Source: Bacteroidales bacterium
GTDB lineage: Bacteria > Bacteroidota > Bacteroidia > Bacteroidales > VadinHA17
Assembly: GCA_016709865.1 (NCBI GenBank)
Contig: JADJLX010000005.1
Span: 1-64,000 of the forward strand
Length of the DNA stretch: 64,000 nucleotides
Direction: 5' to 3'
Position 1 is the first letter of the stretch; the number at the start of each line of letters is the position of its first letter. The position numbers and the translations under genes are program-made. This document shows, in pieces, positions 1 to 9,593 of this stretch. Below the pieces are notes generated by a model. The model was not told the origin of the DNA and did no database searches. It saw only the letters and a list, made by a program, of their open reading frames with translations.

Positions 1-79
1 TAGCAGGATTTGTCACTATAAACAGTTTCTGTTAAAGTATGGAGTATTATAATAATCAAGTAAGGGATGTCTAAATCTA

Positions 80-597
80 TTATTTTGACTTTGAATTATA
101 TAGAAATTCTTCCTGATAGTTGAGATTAAACTGTCCAGAGGTAAAGTTCATTATTTCTCCAGCATTAGATAATCTTTTGTCTTTGAGAAGTTTTACCTCG
201 AATATCCCAGAAATTTGTCTATTTATTGTATCAAGTGATGTTATTTGAATAAAATTGGCTGAAATTGAATCTATTACATAACTATCAGTAAGTAAATCTC
301 CACCAATAGTTTTATTCCAGGAAGACGAAAATTTAGTGATGGTATTCAATTCTGAAATGTCAGAAATGTAGAATGAAAGATATAAACCCTCCTCTTCGTA
401 ATTTTTAGAATTTTTCTTTCTTCCATAAATTGAAATAGAATTGTCAGTTTTATGTAAGTAAGAATAATTAGATGTGCGATCCATTCAGCTCCATCTTTCA
501 GCGCCTTAAAAGATGATAGAGAATCATTCTCAGATTTTTTGCAAGAGAATATGAAGAAGAAAATTGATAGACCAATTATTAGACTTAATCTTTTCAT
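80..597 (-). pseudogene. Small lipoprotein, frameshifted copy
   Basis: A predicted cell-envelope lipoprotein broken by one base. The N-terminus (signal peptide ending FSCKK) and the C-terminal two thirds lie in different frames. The copy at 15297-15815 is intact and almost identical; it reads GTGGCG where this copy reads GTGCG near position 475. The intact product has the layout of Bacteroidota lipoproteins of the DUF5025/DUF6252 kind: a short N-terminal 'DGAEWIA' segment and a C-terminal 'ISGIFEV...FTSGQFNLNY' strand pair. That assignment comes from remembered family features, not a search. The function is unknown. The lesion is a lost G in a GG pair, so it may be a sequencing error rather than true decay. 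Confidence 0.75.
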
Positions 598-614
598 ATA
601 TCTGGATTTAGTTT

Positions 615-648
615 GTTAATAAATTAACATCAAAAATCGTTCCAATGG
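615..648 (-). promoter_or_regulatory. Conserved upstream element with GTTAAT-ATTAAC palindrome
   Basis: The palindrome GTTAATAAATTAAC (615-628) is followed by CAAAAATCGTTCCAATGG. It sits 18 bp upstream of the start codon of the lipoprotein copy. The same block lies upstream of many unrelated cassette genes, so it is a candidate cassette promoter/operator. Confidence 0.5.
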
Positions 649-783
649 AGCATTTTAATCCGAGATTTTGCCTTGTCCTGATAGGGGAGTAGGATTTGTC
701 TTGATTAACAAATTTGTCACGATTTATAGTCCGTCAGCGATTAAGAAATTGTCCATATTATGACGAAAATTTACTTCGAAACC

Positions 784-1115
784 GTTATGCTTAGGCCTTT
801 TCGGCCTAGTCGAATTTGTCACGGAACAGTCTGAGGCTTAAGCATAACGGCTCGGTGGTTGCGGTAGTAAACGTTGGTGGCGCCGTCCGCCGTTAAGGGT
901 CCTGGTACTTTAGGCAGGATTAGTCCCGGCGTACAAGCCACCATGGCGCATTTTTTGCCAGTCCCGGCGAACGATAAAGTTGTCACGGTAGACGGATTTG
1001 TCAAGAGCCGGAAAAAACGGATTTGGAAGATAAGTGATAAGTTTTGTGTCACGATAAAATTGTCACGGTGGCGAGCAAAAAATGTGACAAGTTTATTACC
1101 CCAACCATCCGGGTT
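784..1115. repeat. S+L boundary repeat 1 (type B)
   Basis: S is 784-848 (ends GTTATGCTTAGGCC / GAGGCTTAAGCATAAC). L is 846-1115 (270 bp). The outer arm CGGTGGTTGCGGTAGTAAAC pairs with GTTTATTACCCCAACCATCC. The inner stems are TTGGTGGC/GCCACCA and GCGCATTTTTTGCC/GGCGAGCAAAAAATG. ORFs inside are by-products of the repeat. Confidence 0.9.
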
Positions 1116-1535
1116 ATGGGCAGTAGTTATTTTTTGATAGATATAATTTTAAGATCCTGATTGAAAGCAGTATTTGTCACGATATGAAATATTTAATGGA
1201 AGGCAGAATACTGAAGAGATGCTATAGAAATTAGATAAATTGTCACGATTGACTGTTATTTTGTAAACAATAAAATAGTTATTGTGTGCTATTACCCAAA
1301 CCCGGCAGATGGCGATAATTCAAATGTTATTATAAAATGGTCATGATGAGAGAATCCTGATAGAAAAACGAAATTGTCACGTCAATGATAATTGATCCAG
1401 ATGGGCTGTTATAGGCTGTTGCGCTGATAGATAATTTGTCAAGGTAAAACGAATCTGTCACGCTGACGAATTTGTCTAGGTAACCGCAACTGAATCAGCG
1501 CTATTGCCCATATTGTCCGTGTTATAAGCCGTTTT
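1116..1535. other. Gene-free cassette tail with L-less junction
   Basis: No credible gene. It starts GTTATGGGCAG (1113) and carries many GTCACGRT-type motifs. Positions 1202-1517 are a diverged copy of 2292-2598 and of the 6.85-7.16 kb region. It ends at CAGCGCTATTGCCCATA, then ATATTGTCCGTGTTAT (about 1517-1533), where an L block would be expected but is missing. Confidence 0.6.
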
Positions 1536-2129
1536 TTATTTTGTTATATAGTGAGTTGAAATCTCCGTAAGTGTAAGGTCTTTTTTATTGATTTTTTCAA
1601 GTCGAAACGAAATCCCATAGGTGTACAAATTATATGTTAAGCTATCGCTAGATATAAAATCATTGTTCATATACAGCAAATACTTTTGAGCAATTTTGGG
1701 ATTTATGTCACCAATTTGTAGTCCAGAATCTGTATACACCTTTAATGTCTTGTCTTCTTTAATTTGTATCCAATTTAATTTAAGGGTTTTATTACTGGAT
1801 GAATCTGAAAACTGAAAATTCATAGATTTATAGTTTATCTCTTTATTGACATCTGACCCGGATACTGCTTCTCCTGTCTTAGGATCGTAACCATCCCACA
1901 TTCTTATAGTAAATTCATTAGGGTCTTGAGTGAGTTTGATATTTAATATTTTACACAAATCGTTTATTGTTGTTTTGAAAAGTATGATCGAATCATTATT
2001 ATAGATTATTCCTTGACCTGCTATAACCTTCACAAAATCAATTTTTTGTCCAAAGGTTGAGGTAGATGCAAAATTGAATACAATTATCGTAATAAACAGA
2101 ATATGTTTTATAAAGAGTTTCTTATTCAT
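1536..2129 (-). CDS. Secreted hypothetical protein
   Basis: A 197-residue product, taking the internal ATG at 2129 (MNKKLFIKHILF) as start because it opens directly into a signal peptide (residues about 1-27, ending FGQ). A longer start at 2165 exists but adds 12 residues before the signal. The mature part has 'IIYNNDSIILFKTTINDL', like small Bacteroidota proteins in which a short motif precedes a repeated beta domain. No catalytic motif is visible. It is alone in a cassette bounded by GTTATAAGCC (1531) and GGCTTATAAC (2226). Function unknown; periplasmic or surface location is inferred. Confidence 0.7.
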   Translation of the reverse strand: MNKKLFIKHILFITIIVFNFASTSTFGQKIDFVKVIAGQGIIYNNDSIILFKTTINDLCKILNIKLTQDPNEFTIRMWDGYDPKTGEAVSGSDVNKEINYKSMNFQFSDSSSNKTLKLNWIQIKEDKTLKVYTDSGLQIGDINPKIAQKYLLYMNNDFISSDSLTYNLYTYGISFRLEKINKKDLTLTEISTHYITK

Positions 2130-2165
2130 TAAGATAGAAGTGTTTCTTATCATTGGCAGTATCAA

Positions 2166-2600
2166 TTATTGTGCCGCGTTATAATCGGAATTAAAATTGG
2201 CATGCCGTAAACCAATGGCTTATAACGGCTCGGCGGCTGCGGTAGTAAACGTTGGTGGCACCGTCCGCCGTTACGTTTCCTGGTACTTTGATGAGATGCT
2301 ATTGAAATTAGATAAATAGTCAAGGTTTACTGTTCTTATGTTAACAATTAAATAGTGATTAAAATATTGTGTGACATTATAAAATCCTGGCAAATTGCGA
2401 TAATTCATATGTCATTATAAAATGGTCACGATGAGAGAATCCTGATAGAAAAACGAAACTATCACGTCAATGATAAATAGTCAAGATAGTCCGTTATAGG
2501 CTAGTGGCGCTGAGAGATAATTTGTCAAGGTAAAATGAATCTGTCACGCTGACGAATTTGTCTAGGTAACTGTAACTGAATCAGCGCTATTGCCCATAAC
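2166..2600. repeat. Truncated L block, then gene-less cassette tail with S
   Basis: L starts at AAC 2224 and follows type B for about 65 bp, then breaks off at about 2290 after TCCTGGTACTTT. It joins a tail (2292-2598) that duplicates 1202-1517 and 6.85-7.16 kb. The tail ends in S 2493-2600 (GTTATAGGCTAGTGGCGCTG ... CAGCGCTATTGCCCATAAC). No gene lies in it. Confidence 0.7.
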
Positions 2601-2933
2601 GGCTCGGCGGTTGCGGTAGTAAACGTTGGTGGCGCTGTCCGCCGATACGTGTCCTGGTACTTTAGGTCGGATTAGTCCCGGCGGACACGCCACCATGGCG
2701 CAATTTTTGCCATCCCGGCAGAGAGTGAAAACTGACATGTCAAGATAAAGCAAGCCAGCCGACTGAGCGTAGGGTGAGAAATTTGTAAAAGGGCAGAAAA
2801 TTGTCATTAAGCTAAAATGATCAAAAGAGAAAAGAGCGTTCGGGCCCCTAAATTACTTGCAGTTTTTGCTCGGCTGGCGTTCACGTCACCATGCAAAAAT
2901 TGTGACAAGTTTATTACCCCAACCGTCCGTGTT
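2598..2933. repeat. L block 3 (long type B, 336 bp)
   Basis: It begins AACGGCTCGGCGG and ends ACCCCAACCGTCCGTGTT. Compared with 270 bp type B copies it has an extra internal segment (about 2740-2870), also seen in the 28.7 kb copy. The next cassette starts GTTATAGTGCG. Bases 2940-3092 are a decayed type A end (GTCCGGACTGTCGAAGG ... ATCATCCTTG). Confidence 0.85.
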
Positions 2934-3104
2934 ATAGTGCGTTTATTTATAAAACTGTCAACCAGCGATGAAATTGTCACGGTAGTAGGATTGGTCACGG
3001 TACAAAAAGTTATTAAGCGGGTGTAATTTAACATTGGTTTTTTGAGGATTTGTCCGGACTGTCGAAGGAAATTAATTAAATCATCCTTGTCATAGTGCGT
3101 TTAT

Positions 3105-3491
3105 TTATTCTTTTTCCCAGAGAGTACCTATAAATTTGGAGTCCTTAAGAACATTTAAACAAGTATCAATCGGTTGGTTACCTCTACAGGAATATAGCTG
3201 AATTCCACTACAGTTATATAACACACCTGTTGGAGCATCTTGAATGCCTATTAAGTTCCACTGAATCTCAATTATGTTTTCAGAACCATGTAAGTAATAA
3301 TTGATCCTGGTATAATCATGAGTCGTATTACTACTCATGTTTTTAACATATTCATTAAGCCATGGAAGATTTGTAAAGGGATTTTCTACACCGCATGCAG
3401 AATTCGTAAGTGAGTCATGCTCACAGCTATTGAAAGTAATAATTAAGCCGATAACGAAGATAAATACAATTCTATTTTTCAAAGAATTCAT
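3105..3491 (-). CDS. Lipoprotein of the 'CGxENP..WL' family
   Basis: 128 residues from ATG 3491. The open frame extends further 5' into repeat DNA, but only this ATG gives a clean lipoprotein signal (MNSLKNRIVFIFVIGLI, lipobox FNSC). The mature N-terminus 'CGVENPFTNLPWLNEYV' matches a small lipoprotein family common in Bacteroidota, and a relative in this window is at 60326-60709 ('CGIENPGTDLIWLKET'). Paired cysteines near the C-terminus (YNCSG, YSCRG) may form disulfides. It is probably anchored in the envelope. Role unknown. It is the only gene in a cassette bounded by GTTATAGTGCG and GCACTATAAC. Confidence 0.8.
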   Translation of the reverse strand: MNSLKNRIVFIFVIGLIITFNSCEHDSLTNSACGVENPFTNLPWLNEYVKNMSSNTTHDYTRINYYLHGSENIIEIQWNLIGIQDAPTGVLYNCSGIQLYSCRGNQPIDTCLNVLKDSKFIGTLWEKE

Positions 3492-3710
3492 GGTCCTTAG
3501 GTTTGTGAAATAATTAACAAATATTGAGCCAAAATATTTTTGTTTTTGCAGAGTCCCGGTAAATGGGTTACAATTTGATGTCACAATAAAATTGTCAAGA
3601 CGACGATGCAAAAACCATTACTCAATAGTCTTGATTGTCTGTCTTGAGGAACTGTCTTTGATGCAGGATTTGTCACGGTATACAAATTTAAATATAAAAA
3701 AGGATTTGGA

Positions 3711-4113
3711 GTTATAGTGCGTTTGGAGTGTCAATTTGGGGTCAGGCAGGAATCGCAAATGCACTATAACGGCTCGGTGGTTAGGATTAGTTGCCGTCTG
3801 TGTCGGGGTTGGCATGAGTTTTTGCACAGTCCCGATAAGTGGGCAGGATTTGGATGTCACGATAAAGTTGTCCAGATGAAGGTGTCCCGATAAGTGAGCA
3901 GGATTTGTCATGGTATGGTAAAATTATCACGACGGAGATGCAAAAACCATGACAACAGGAGCGAGGGCCGGCAGCCCATAGACTTTGTCACGGTAGCAGT
4001 ATTAGTCACGGTACCAAAAACTTATAAGTGGGTGAAATTTATGGTGATAGACATTGGGTTGATTAAAAATTTGTCCGGGCTGCCGAAGGCAATTAAGCCC
4101 TACCATCCGGGTT
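3711..4113. repeat. S+L boundary repeat 4 (type A)
   Basis: S is 3711-3770 (60 bp; GTTATAGTGCGTTTG / CAAATGCACTATAAC). L is 3768-4113 (346 bp). The stem GTTGGCATGAGTTTTTGCA pairs with TGCAAAAACCATGACAAC, and the outer arm CGGTGGTTAGGATTAGTTGCC with its counterpart ending CCATCCGG. The next cassette starts GTTAGCATTTCGGGCC. Confidence 0.92.
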
Positions 4114-4570
4114 AGCATTTCGGGCCAATTTTTAAACTGTCATTTTATATGAATTAAATTGTATACAGATACGCGTGTCCGGGGTATCAACCATAAAATA
4201 TCTGTCTTGAGTAGAAGAGAAAAAGCTAAAACTGTAACGAACAACTTACCCATATTGTCAGGGTTATGGGGCGTAACTATATTAGTGTTATAAATGGCAA
4301 TATCAATGATGTCATCCAAAGTATAATGGTGTATATAAAATCTGCCATCGATGGAGCAGGTTTATCGACAACAGGTTCTCTCTTGAGTATTTTTATGAAT
4401 AATCTTCTTAAAGGAAATTGGATTGTTAAAAGGAAAATTGGCAAATATGATGCTGATTTGATAAATCTATAGTCAAACGTAAGAAGTTTCTGAAATAATA
4501 TGTAGCTGTATATTATCGGAAAAATTGAAATTGCAACTGCTATGAGAAAAATGATAGATGTTGAAGCATT
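4114..4570. other. Cassette start with no convincing gene
   Basis: 457 bp. It contains an L-less junction (CTTACCCATATTGTCAGG then GTTATGGGGCG, about 4241-4272), matching those at 1517 and 11690. A plus-strand frame at 4266-4472 (68 codons, starting GRNYISVINGN) is open, but it begins at the junction sequence, lacks a recognisable domain and opposes its neighbours. I treat it as unproven. Confidence 0.4.
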
Positions 4571-4891
4571 TTATAATCTAAAACGAACCAACCCCAAATT
4601 CCCCAAAAAGATAAATCCTGTCATCAAACTAAAATTCTTTGAATTCCCGATAAATGCATAACTTATTAAAATCAAGAGTACAACAACGAGTGAGATAATA
4701 CTTGTTCGCCTTTTAATCTTTTCTTTTTCTTTAAGCGCGACCTTCTTTGGATCAACCTTCTTTTTTTTAAAAATTTGAGGTGATGAGAGAACTGAGAAAT
4801 CTAATGGTGGTTTTTCAAAACTTTTGATTAATGAAGATTTAATCGTTTTACCTCCAAAATCAATTTTAAACACTTCATTATATTGAGTCAC
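4571..4891 (-). CDS. Small membrane protein, second gene of a coupled pair
   Basis: 106 residues. The start is GTG at 4891, overlapping the TGA of the preceding gene as GTGA, which implies translational coupling. Residues about 1-35 look like a cytosolic strand-rich segment (NEVFKIDFGGKTIKSSLI). A lysine-rich stretch (KKKKVDPKKVALKEKEKIKRR, about 42-63) follows, then two hydrophobic helices (ISLVVVLLILISYAFI and MTGFIFLGNLGLV). The basic stretch before the first helix suggests a cytoplasmic N-terminus. I do not recognise a named family. With its partner it forms the only intact two-gene cassette of non-exported proteins in this part of the array. Confidence 0.7.
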   Translation of the reverse strand: MTQYNEVFKIDFGGKTIKSSLIKSFEKPPLDFSVLSSPQIFKKKKVDPKKVALKEKEKIKRRTSIISLVVVLLILISYAFIGNSKNFSLMTGFIFLGNLGLVRFRL

Positions 4892-5241
4892 GGCATATAC
4901 ATTATCGTACTCTGTATCATTTTGGGGAACAAAATTTCTATTTCATAGTTTAATTTCTCTTTTGGGAAAATCGTTGTGTCTTTCACAAAAGTGTAACCAC
5001 TAATTATTGGTTTATACTTTATGTTTTCAGGGTAGTATAAATAATTAACCAAAAAATTGAATGACTGATTATCAATATCTTCTTTGGGTATAATGACATA
5101 CTTATTTGTGTCATACTGATATAACTCAATACAAAAATTCTCTGACAATGATTTATCATACATATAGATCCATTGTCTGATTGCTTTTTTGATCTGGAAT
5201 AGTGTGCAATCTTGGACTATTATGAAATTAGTTTGGGTCAT
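4888..5241 (-). CDS. Hypothetical cytosolic protein, first gene of a coupled pair
   Basis: 117 residues, no signal peptide or membrane segment. Composition is mixed alpha/beta and rich in aromatic residues (QWIYMYDKSLSENF, NFLVNYLYYPENIKY). It lies directly upstream of the small membrane protein and shares a 4-nt GTGA overlap with it, so the two products probably act together. I recall similar pairs in other Bacteroidota but cannot name the family. Function unknown. Confidence 0.7.
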   Translation of the reverse strand: MTQTNFIIVQDCTLFQIKKAIRQWIYMYDKSLSENFCIELYQYDTNKYVIIPKEDIDNQSFNFLVNYLYYPENIKYKPIISGYTFVKDTTIFPKEKLNYEIEILFPKMIQSTIMYMP

Positions 5242-5357
5242 TGATCAAAGATATTTATTGGTTGGAATTATGCCCAATAGCTTGTTTATAGGATTTATCG
5301 ACAGTCAAAGTTAAAAAACATTTTGAGTCCCGAAACCGAGTGTAATCTGATTTTTCG

Positions 5358-5709
5358 GTTAGCATTCGGGTCCCCTGATTACGTTACGGAATTGTCACGA
5401 TATGAGTAAATTGTCACGGCGACTTTGGGCCTGAATGCTAACGGCTCGGTGGTTGCGGTAGTAAGCGTTGGTGGCGCCGTCCGCCGTTACGTGTCCTGGT
5501 ACTTTAGGCAGGATTAGTCCCGGCGGACAAGCCACCATGGCGCAATTTTTGCCAGTCCCGGCGAGAGATAAAGTTGTCATGACAAACGGATTTGTCCAGA
5601 GCCGGAAAGCACTGATTTGGAAGATGAGTGAGAAGTTAATCGTCATGAAAAAATTGTCAAGGTGGCGAGCAAAAATTGTGACAAGCTTATTACCCCAACC
5701 ATCCGGGTT
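5358..5709. repeat. S+L boundary repeat 5 (type B)
   Basis: S is 5358-5442 (GTTAGCATTCGGGTCC / GGGCCTGAATGCTAAC). L is 5440-5709 (270 bp) with arms CGGTGGTTGCGGTAGTAAGC / GCTTATTACCCCAACCATCC. The following cassette starts GTTATGGGCAG, which does not pair with the preceding ATGCTAAC but does pair with the end of its own cassette at 7164. Confidence 0.92.
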
Positions 5710-6038
5710 ATGGGCAGTAGTTATTTTGTCATATATTATCCCCAAGTCCTTGAATGATAGCAGTATTTGTCACGGTATGATATACTTAATGGATGGCAGA
5801 ATCCCTGAAGAGATGCTATAGAGGTTGATTAATGGTCACGACGAGAGAATCATGATAGAGAAAACGAAATTGTCACGTAAATGATAATTGGTCCAGATAG
5901 TCCGTTATAGGCTAGTAATTTAAATATTGAAAGATGTTTTTTTAATTATGATAGATGACCAGTATTTGTCAGGTAAGGATAAAATTATTTAGATGAAGAT
6001 TCAAAAACCATGGCAACAGAAATCATGATATGCTGCTT

Positions 6039-6713
6039 TTATTTAAAAGAATACTTCATGCCTAATTGAACTTCTAAGTATCCAAAACCTGATATCGTAT
6101 AGGTTAGATTAGATTCTAATTTAACGGAAAATGAATTTGATATGTTAATATATGTACCAGTCCCAATTTCATAAAACAGAAATAATTTTCCGTCATGATT
6201 GTTAATCTCTCCATTGATTGGCTCCGTCATCATTTCACTTGAAGTATATTCTCCAACATAATACCTTTTAAAGTAGGTTGTCCTTAATCCGGTCTTTAAG
6301 TATGGGTCGAAAATCTTTGAGGGAGTAAGTAAATTATAATAAACACTAAAGGGAATTTCAAAAATGTATCTGTTATCAGTAGATTCCTCACTGTAGTAGA
6401 ATAATCCAAGAGCAAAAGTTGAAATATCTGTCAAGCGAGCTTTGTAGTTTAATCCAGAACTTAAAGATAGTCTGTCATTTAAATCATGGTGTATTGCGAA
6501 GTTAACTCCGAAAGGATATATAACCTCCCTTATACCTTTTGTGTAATAATCATAAGACTTTTCGCCGGTGCTACCATAATAATAGAATGTGCTAATCGGA
6601 GAATATGAAATAGATGCAGACCATTTTCTTAGGCCTTGAGTATTGTCTTGTCCTGTAATTTTTGAGGAAGAGAAAATTGTGAGTAAAACTAAAAACAAAA
6701 AAGATTTTTTCAT
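6039..6713 (-). CDS. Outer-membrane beta-barrel protein
   Basis: 224 residues. The signal peptide is about residues 1-21 (MKKSFLFLVLLTIFSSSKITGQ). The rest is alternating amphipathic strands ending in the pattern YLEVQLGMKYSFK, with a terminal aromatic residue as in barrels assembled by BamA. The layout matches small PorT/OmpA-barrel-like proteins of Bacteroidota (N-terminal 'KWSASISYSPIS', 'LSLSSGLNYKAR', 'SFSVKLESNLTYTISG'). A structural or transport role in the outer membrane is inferred. It is the sole gene of its cassette (5707-7164). A 5' fragment of an S element (GTTATAGGCTAG, 5904) lies downstream of it. Confidence 0.8.
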   Translation of the reverse strand: MKKSFLFLVLLTIFSSSKITGQDNTQGLRKWSASISYSPISTFYYYGSTGEKSYDYYTKGIREVIYPFGVNFAIHHDLNDRLSLSSGLNYKARLTDISTFALGLFYYSEESTDNRYIFEIPFSVYYNLLTPSKIFDPYLKTGLRTTYFKRYYVGEYTSSEMMTEPINGEINNHDGKLFLFYEIGTGTYINISNSFSVKLESNLTYTISGFGYLEVQLGMKYSFK

Positions 6714-7056
6714 TTTAGTAGGCTGTTAGTTAAGTTGTTGTTAAATAAGAAGCCACAAATATTATGCCGATTTGCTTAATTCCGGTCTTTAATCGCGGGT
6801 CCGCCCAATTGAGTATTATTTGCTTCGGAGCTGTTATAGGTTTTTACGCGGATAGATAATTAGTCAAGGTATATCGAATTTGTCTCGGTTTACTGTTAAT
6901 TTGTTAACAACAAAGTGGTGATTCAAATACCGTGTGTGATTACACAATCCCGGCAGATGTCGATAATTCAAATGTCATTATGAAATGGTCACGATGAGAG
7001 AATCCTGATAGAGAAAACGAAATTGTCACGTCAATGATAATTAGTCAAGATAGTCC

Positions 7057-7508
7057 GTTATAGGCCAGTGGCGCTGAGAGATAATCTGTCAAGGTAAAAC
7101 GAATCTTTCACACTGACGAATTTGTCTAGGTAACTGTAACTGAATCAGCGCTATTGCCCATAACGGCTCGGTGGTTAGGATTAGTTGCCGTCTGTGTCGG
7201 GGTTGGCATGAGTTTTTGCACAGTCCCGATAAATGAGCAGGATTTGGCTGTCACGATAAAGTTGTCAAGATGAGTGAGTCCTGATAAGTGAGCAGGATTT
7301 GTCACGGTATGAAAAAATTGTCACGACGGTGATGCAAAAACCATGACAACAGGAGCGAAGGCCGGCAGCCCCATTGGCTTTGTCACGGTAGCAGGATTAG
7401 TCATGGTATATAAAACTAGATAAGTGGGTGAAATTTACGGTGATAGACGTGGTGGCTATTACGGATTTGTCCGGGCTGCCGAAGGCAATTAAGCCTACCA
7501 TCCGGGTT
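7057..7508. repeat. S+L boundary repeat 6 (type A)
   Basis: S is 7057-7164 (GTTATAGGCCAGTGGCGCTG / CAGCGCTATTGCCCATAAC). L is 7162-7508 (347 bp). The next cassette starts GTTATGCTTAGGCCTGG. A second partial S start lies at 6833 (GTTATAGG). Confidence 0.92.
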
Positions 7509-7684
7509 ATGCTTAGGCCTGGAATTAAAACTCAATTTTCAGGTAGATTTGTCACGGTCACGATATACAATCTGTCAGCGATTAAGATATTGTCCCTTTT
7601 TGATGAAATTTTGCTTTGAAGACCATGGCCTTTATGTCCAGTCGGAATACTGAGAAAGTAAATTTATAATTGATGCGAAAAACT

Positions 7685-8761
7685 TTAGTCTATTTTTTTC
7701 ATCCTGTAAAGAGTAGATCCCCAAAATGCAAAACCAAGCTCTCTTTGCGGAAAATTTGTCAAATTCATTGACAATGAAGGTATCAACTCTGATTTAGTCC
7801 ATGTTATTCCGCCATCTTTAGTCCTATAGTAAATACTCCCCTTAAAAACAGGCCAATCACCGCCTTCATATGCAGACACATATTCTAAATGAAAACCTTC
7901 ATTTTCATTACTGAAATGTAGCGTCCCAAGACCATCAAATGGGAAATTGGTCTTTGTCCAACTTAAGCCTCCGTCAGTTGTTTTGAATATTTCTGAAATG
8001 CCATCAATATAGCCAATGGTTTCATTGTAAAAGTATAATTCTCTAATATCATAGGTTGTTTTTACAGGTGTGTTCAATGTAGTCCATGTCTGACCATAAT
8101 CTGAACTTTTATAAATTCGTTGATTCTTTCCAGCAACAAAGATTAAATTACCAGCAAAGACTAGCTCATCATAAGGTGCAATAATTTCTAAATTATTTAT
8201 AGACCAATTTATACCACCATCTGAAGTAGTTGCGAGTTTTTTGTTTTGCATGCCGTTATTTCCAGTTGTATAAATAATTGCAACCCCTTTTAATTCGTCA
8301 AAGAATTTTAGTGAATGTATACTTAAATAATTAGGGAAAAATGTTTTTGTCCAGGTCTCTCCTCCATTCGTAGTTTTTAACAGCAAACAGCCTTTATTGC
8401 AGTCTGCGCCTAAACAGTTCATCGATTGGCTTGATACAAATCCAACATTCTCATTAATGAAAAAAACAGAATGCAGGTGGAGAGTAGTGCCGGAATTTTG
8501 CTTAGTCCACATTTCTCCTGAATCAGTTGTTTTATAGATGTCGCCATTATATCCAACCACAAATCCAATTTCAGAATTTAGGAAATAAAGACCTCTTGAA
8601 TTAATAGAAAAATCGTAAGTTGATTTTGAGAACTCCCAACCATCCAAACTTAACACGGTATTGTCAATAGGGTTAAATTTGGTTTCTGCTTCATTTATTG
8701 GTTTACTACAACCAATTAGAAATATTGCTACCAATAATATTCCAGTACTTATTTTTGACAT
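7685..8761 (-). CDS. YCF48/BNR-repeat lipoprotein, copy 1
   Basis: 358 residues from ATG 8761 (MSKISTGILLVAIFLIGCSKP, lipobox IGC). An in-frame ATG at 8785 adds eight residues. The mature protein is a beta-propeller of repeated 'KTTDGGxxWT' turns (e.g. IYKTTDSGEMWTKQN, LLKTTNGGETWTK, IFKTTDGGLSWTK, YRTKDGGITWTK). This pattern is typical of photosystem-assembly-factor-like (YCF48) and sialidase BNR repeats. It is probably a surface-anchored binding scaffold; no catalytic residues are evident. The copy at 13463-14539 is nearly identical, differing at a few residues (e.g. INEN/LNEN, CLGAD/CLDAD, YDIREL/SDIREL). Confidence 0.88.
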   Translation of the reverse strand: MSKISTGILLVAIFLIGCSKPINEAETKFNPIDNTVLSLDGWEFSKSTYDFSINSRGLYFLNSEIGFVVGYNGDIYKTTDSGEMWTKQNSGTTLHLHSVFFINENVGFVSSQSMNCLGADCNKGCLLLKTTNGGETWTKTFFPNYLSIHSLKFFDELKGVAIIYTTGNNGMQNKKLATTSDGGINWSINNLEIIAPYDELVFAGNLIFVAGKNQRIYKSSDYGQTWTTLNTPVKTTYDIRELYFYNETIGYIDGISEIFKTTDGGLSWTKTNFPFDGLGTLHFSNENEGFHLEYVSAYEGGDWPVFKGSIYYRTKDGGITWTKSELIPSLSMNLTNFPQRELGFAFWGSTLYRMKKID

Positions 8762-8834
8762 GATAATTGGATAAAGGTTAGACAATCAAGGTATTTCTAG
8801 ATGATCAATTATATAATTCTGAATTAACTTTACT

Positions 8835-8867
8835 GTTAATCTATTAACAGCAAAAATCGTTCCAATG
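8835..8867 (-). promoter_or_regulatory. Conserved upstream element
   Basis: GTTAATCTATTAAC palindrome (8835-8848), then AGCAAAAATCGTTCCAATG. Identical in core to the elements at 615 and 15833, which serve a different gene. Confidence 0.5.
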
Positions 8868-9002
8868 CAGATTTGAATTTGCGGTGTTACCTAGTCCCGA
8901 TAGGGGAGCAGGATTTGTCTTGATATACAAATTTGTCATGGTAAACGGTCTCACAGCGAATAAGAAATTGTCCAATTTATGATAAAATTCTACTTCGAAA
9001 CC

Positions 9003-9408
9003 GTTATGCTTAGGCCTTTTCGGTCATGACGGATCTGTCCCGTAACGGCCTGAGGCTTAAGCATAACGGCTCGGTGGTATGGGGAGTTGCCGTCTATGTC
9101 GGGTTGGCATGTGTTTTTGCACAGTCCCGATAGATGAGCAGGATTTGGATGTCACGATAAAGTGGTCCAGATGAGTGTGTCCCGATAAGTGAGCAGGATT
9201 TGTCACGATATGATAAAATTATCACGATGGTGATGCAAAAACCATGACAACGGCGCGTCGGCCAGCAGCCCCATTGGCTTTGTCACGGTAGCAGGATTGG
9301 TCACGGTATATAAAACTTGATAAGTGGGTGTAAATTATGGTGATAGACATTGGGGTGATTATGAATTGGTCCGGGCTGCTGAAGGCAATTACCTATACCA
9401 TCCGTGTT
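9003..9408. repeat. S+L boundary repeat 7 (type A)
   Basis: S is 9003-9067 (GTTATGCTTAGGCC / GAGGCTTAAGCATAAC). L is 9065-9408 (344 bp) with the arm variant CGGTGGTATGGGGAGTTGCC pairing with the right arm TTACCTATACCATCCG. The next cassette starts GTTATGGTTAG. Confidence 0.92.
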
Positions 9409-9593
9409 ATGGTTAGTTCTAATATTAAAACTGTCAAACGACAACGAATTTGTCCCTCAAATGAAGTTTGTCAGTGTTTCTAATCCATGCAGGTAGTCAA
9501 GATTAGTCATGGAATTGAATATTTGATATATATATATATGAATATGAGTGTATTGAAGACAGTTTAGCCTACAATTTCTCATTTATGGATAGT

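Noticed and set aside
819..1137. Recurring ORFs inside boundary repeats (e.g. those translating as ...YYRNHRAV... or MTNPAHLSGH...)
   Set aside because: They occur on both strands in every L block, have no start context, and follow the palindrome rather than codon structure; they are by-products of the repeat.
4266..4472. Plus-strand 68-codon frame as a gene
   Set aside because: It begins in a boundary remnant, has no recognised domain and lies in the wrong orientation; kept only as a comment in the region entry.
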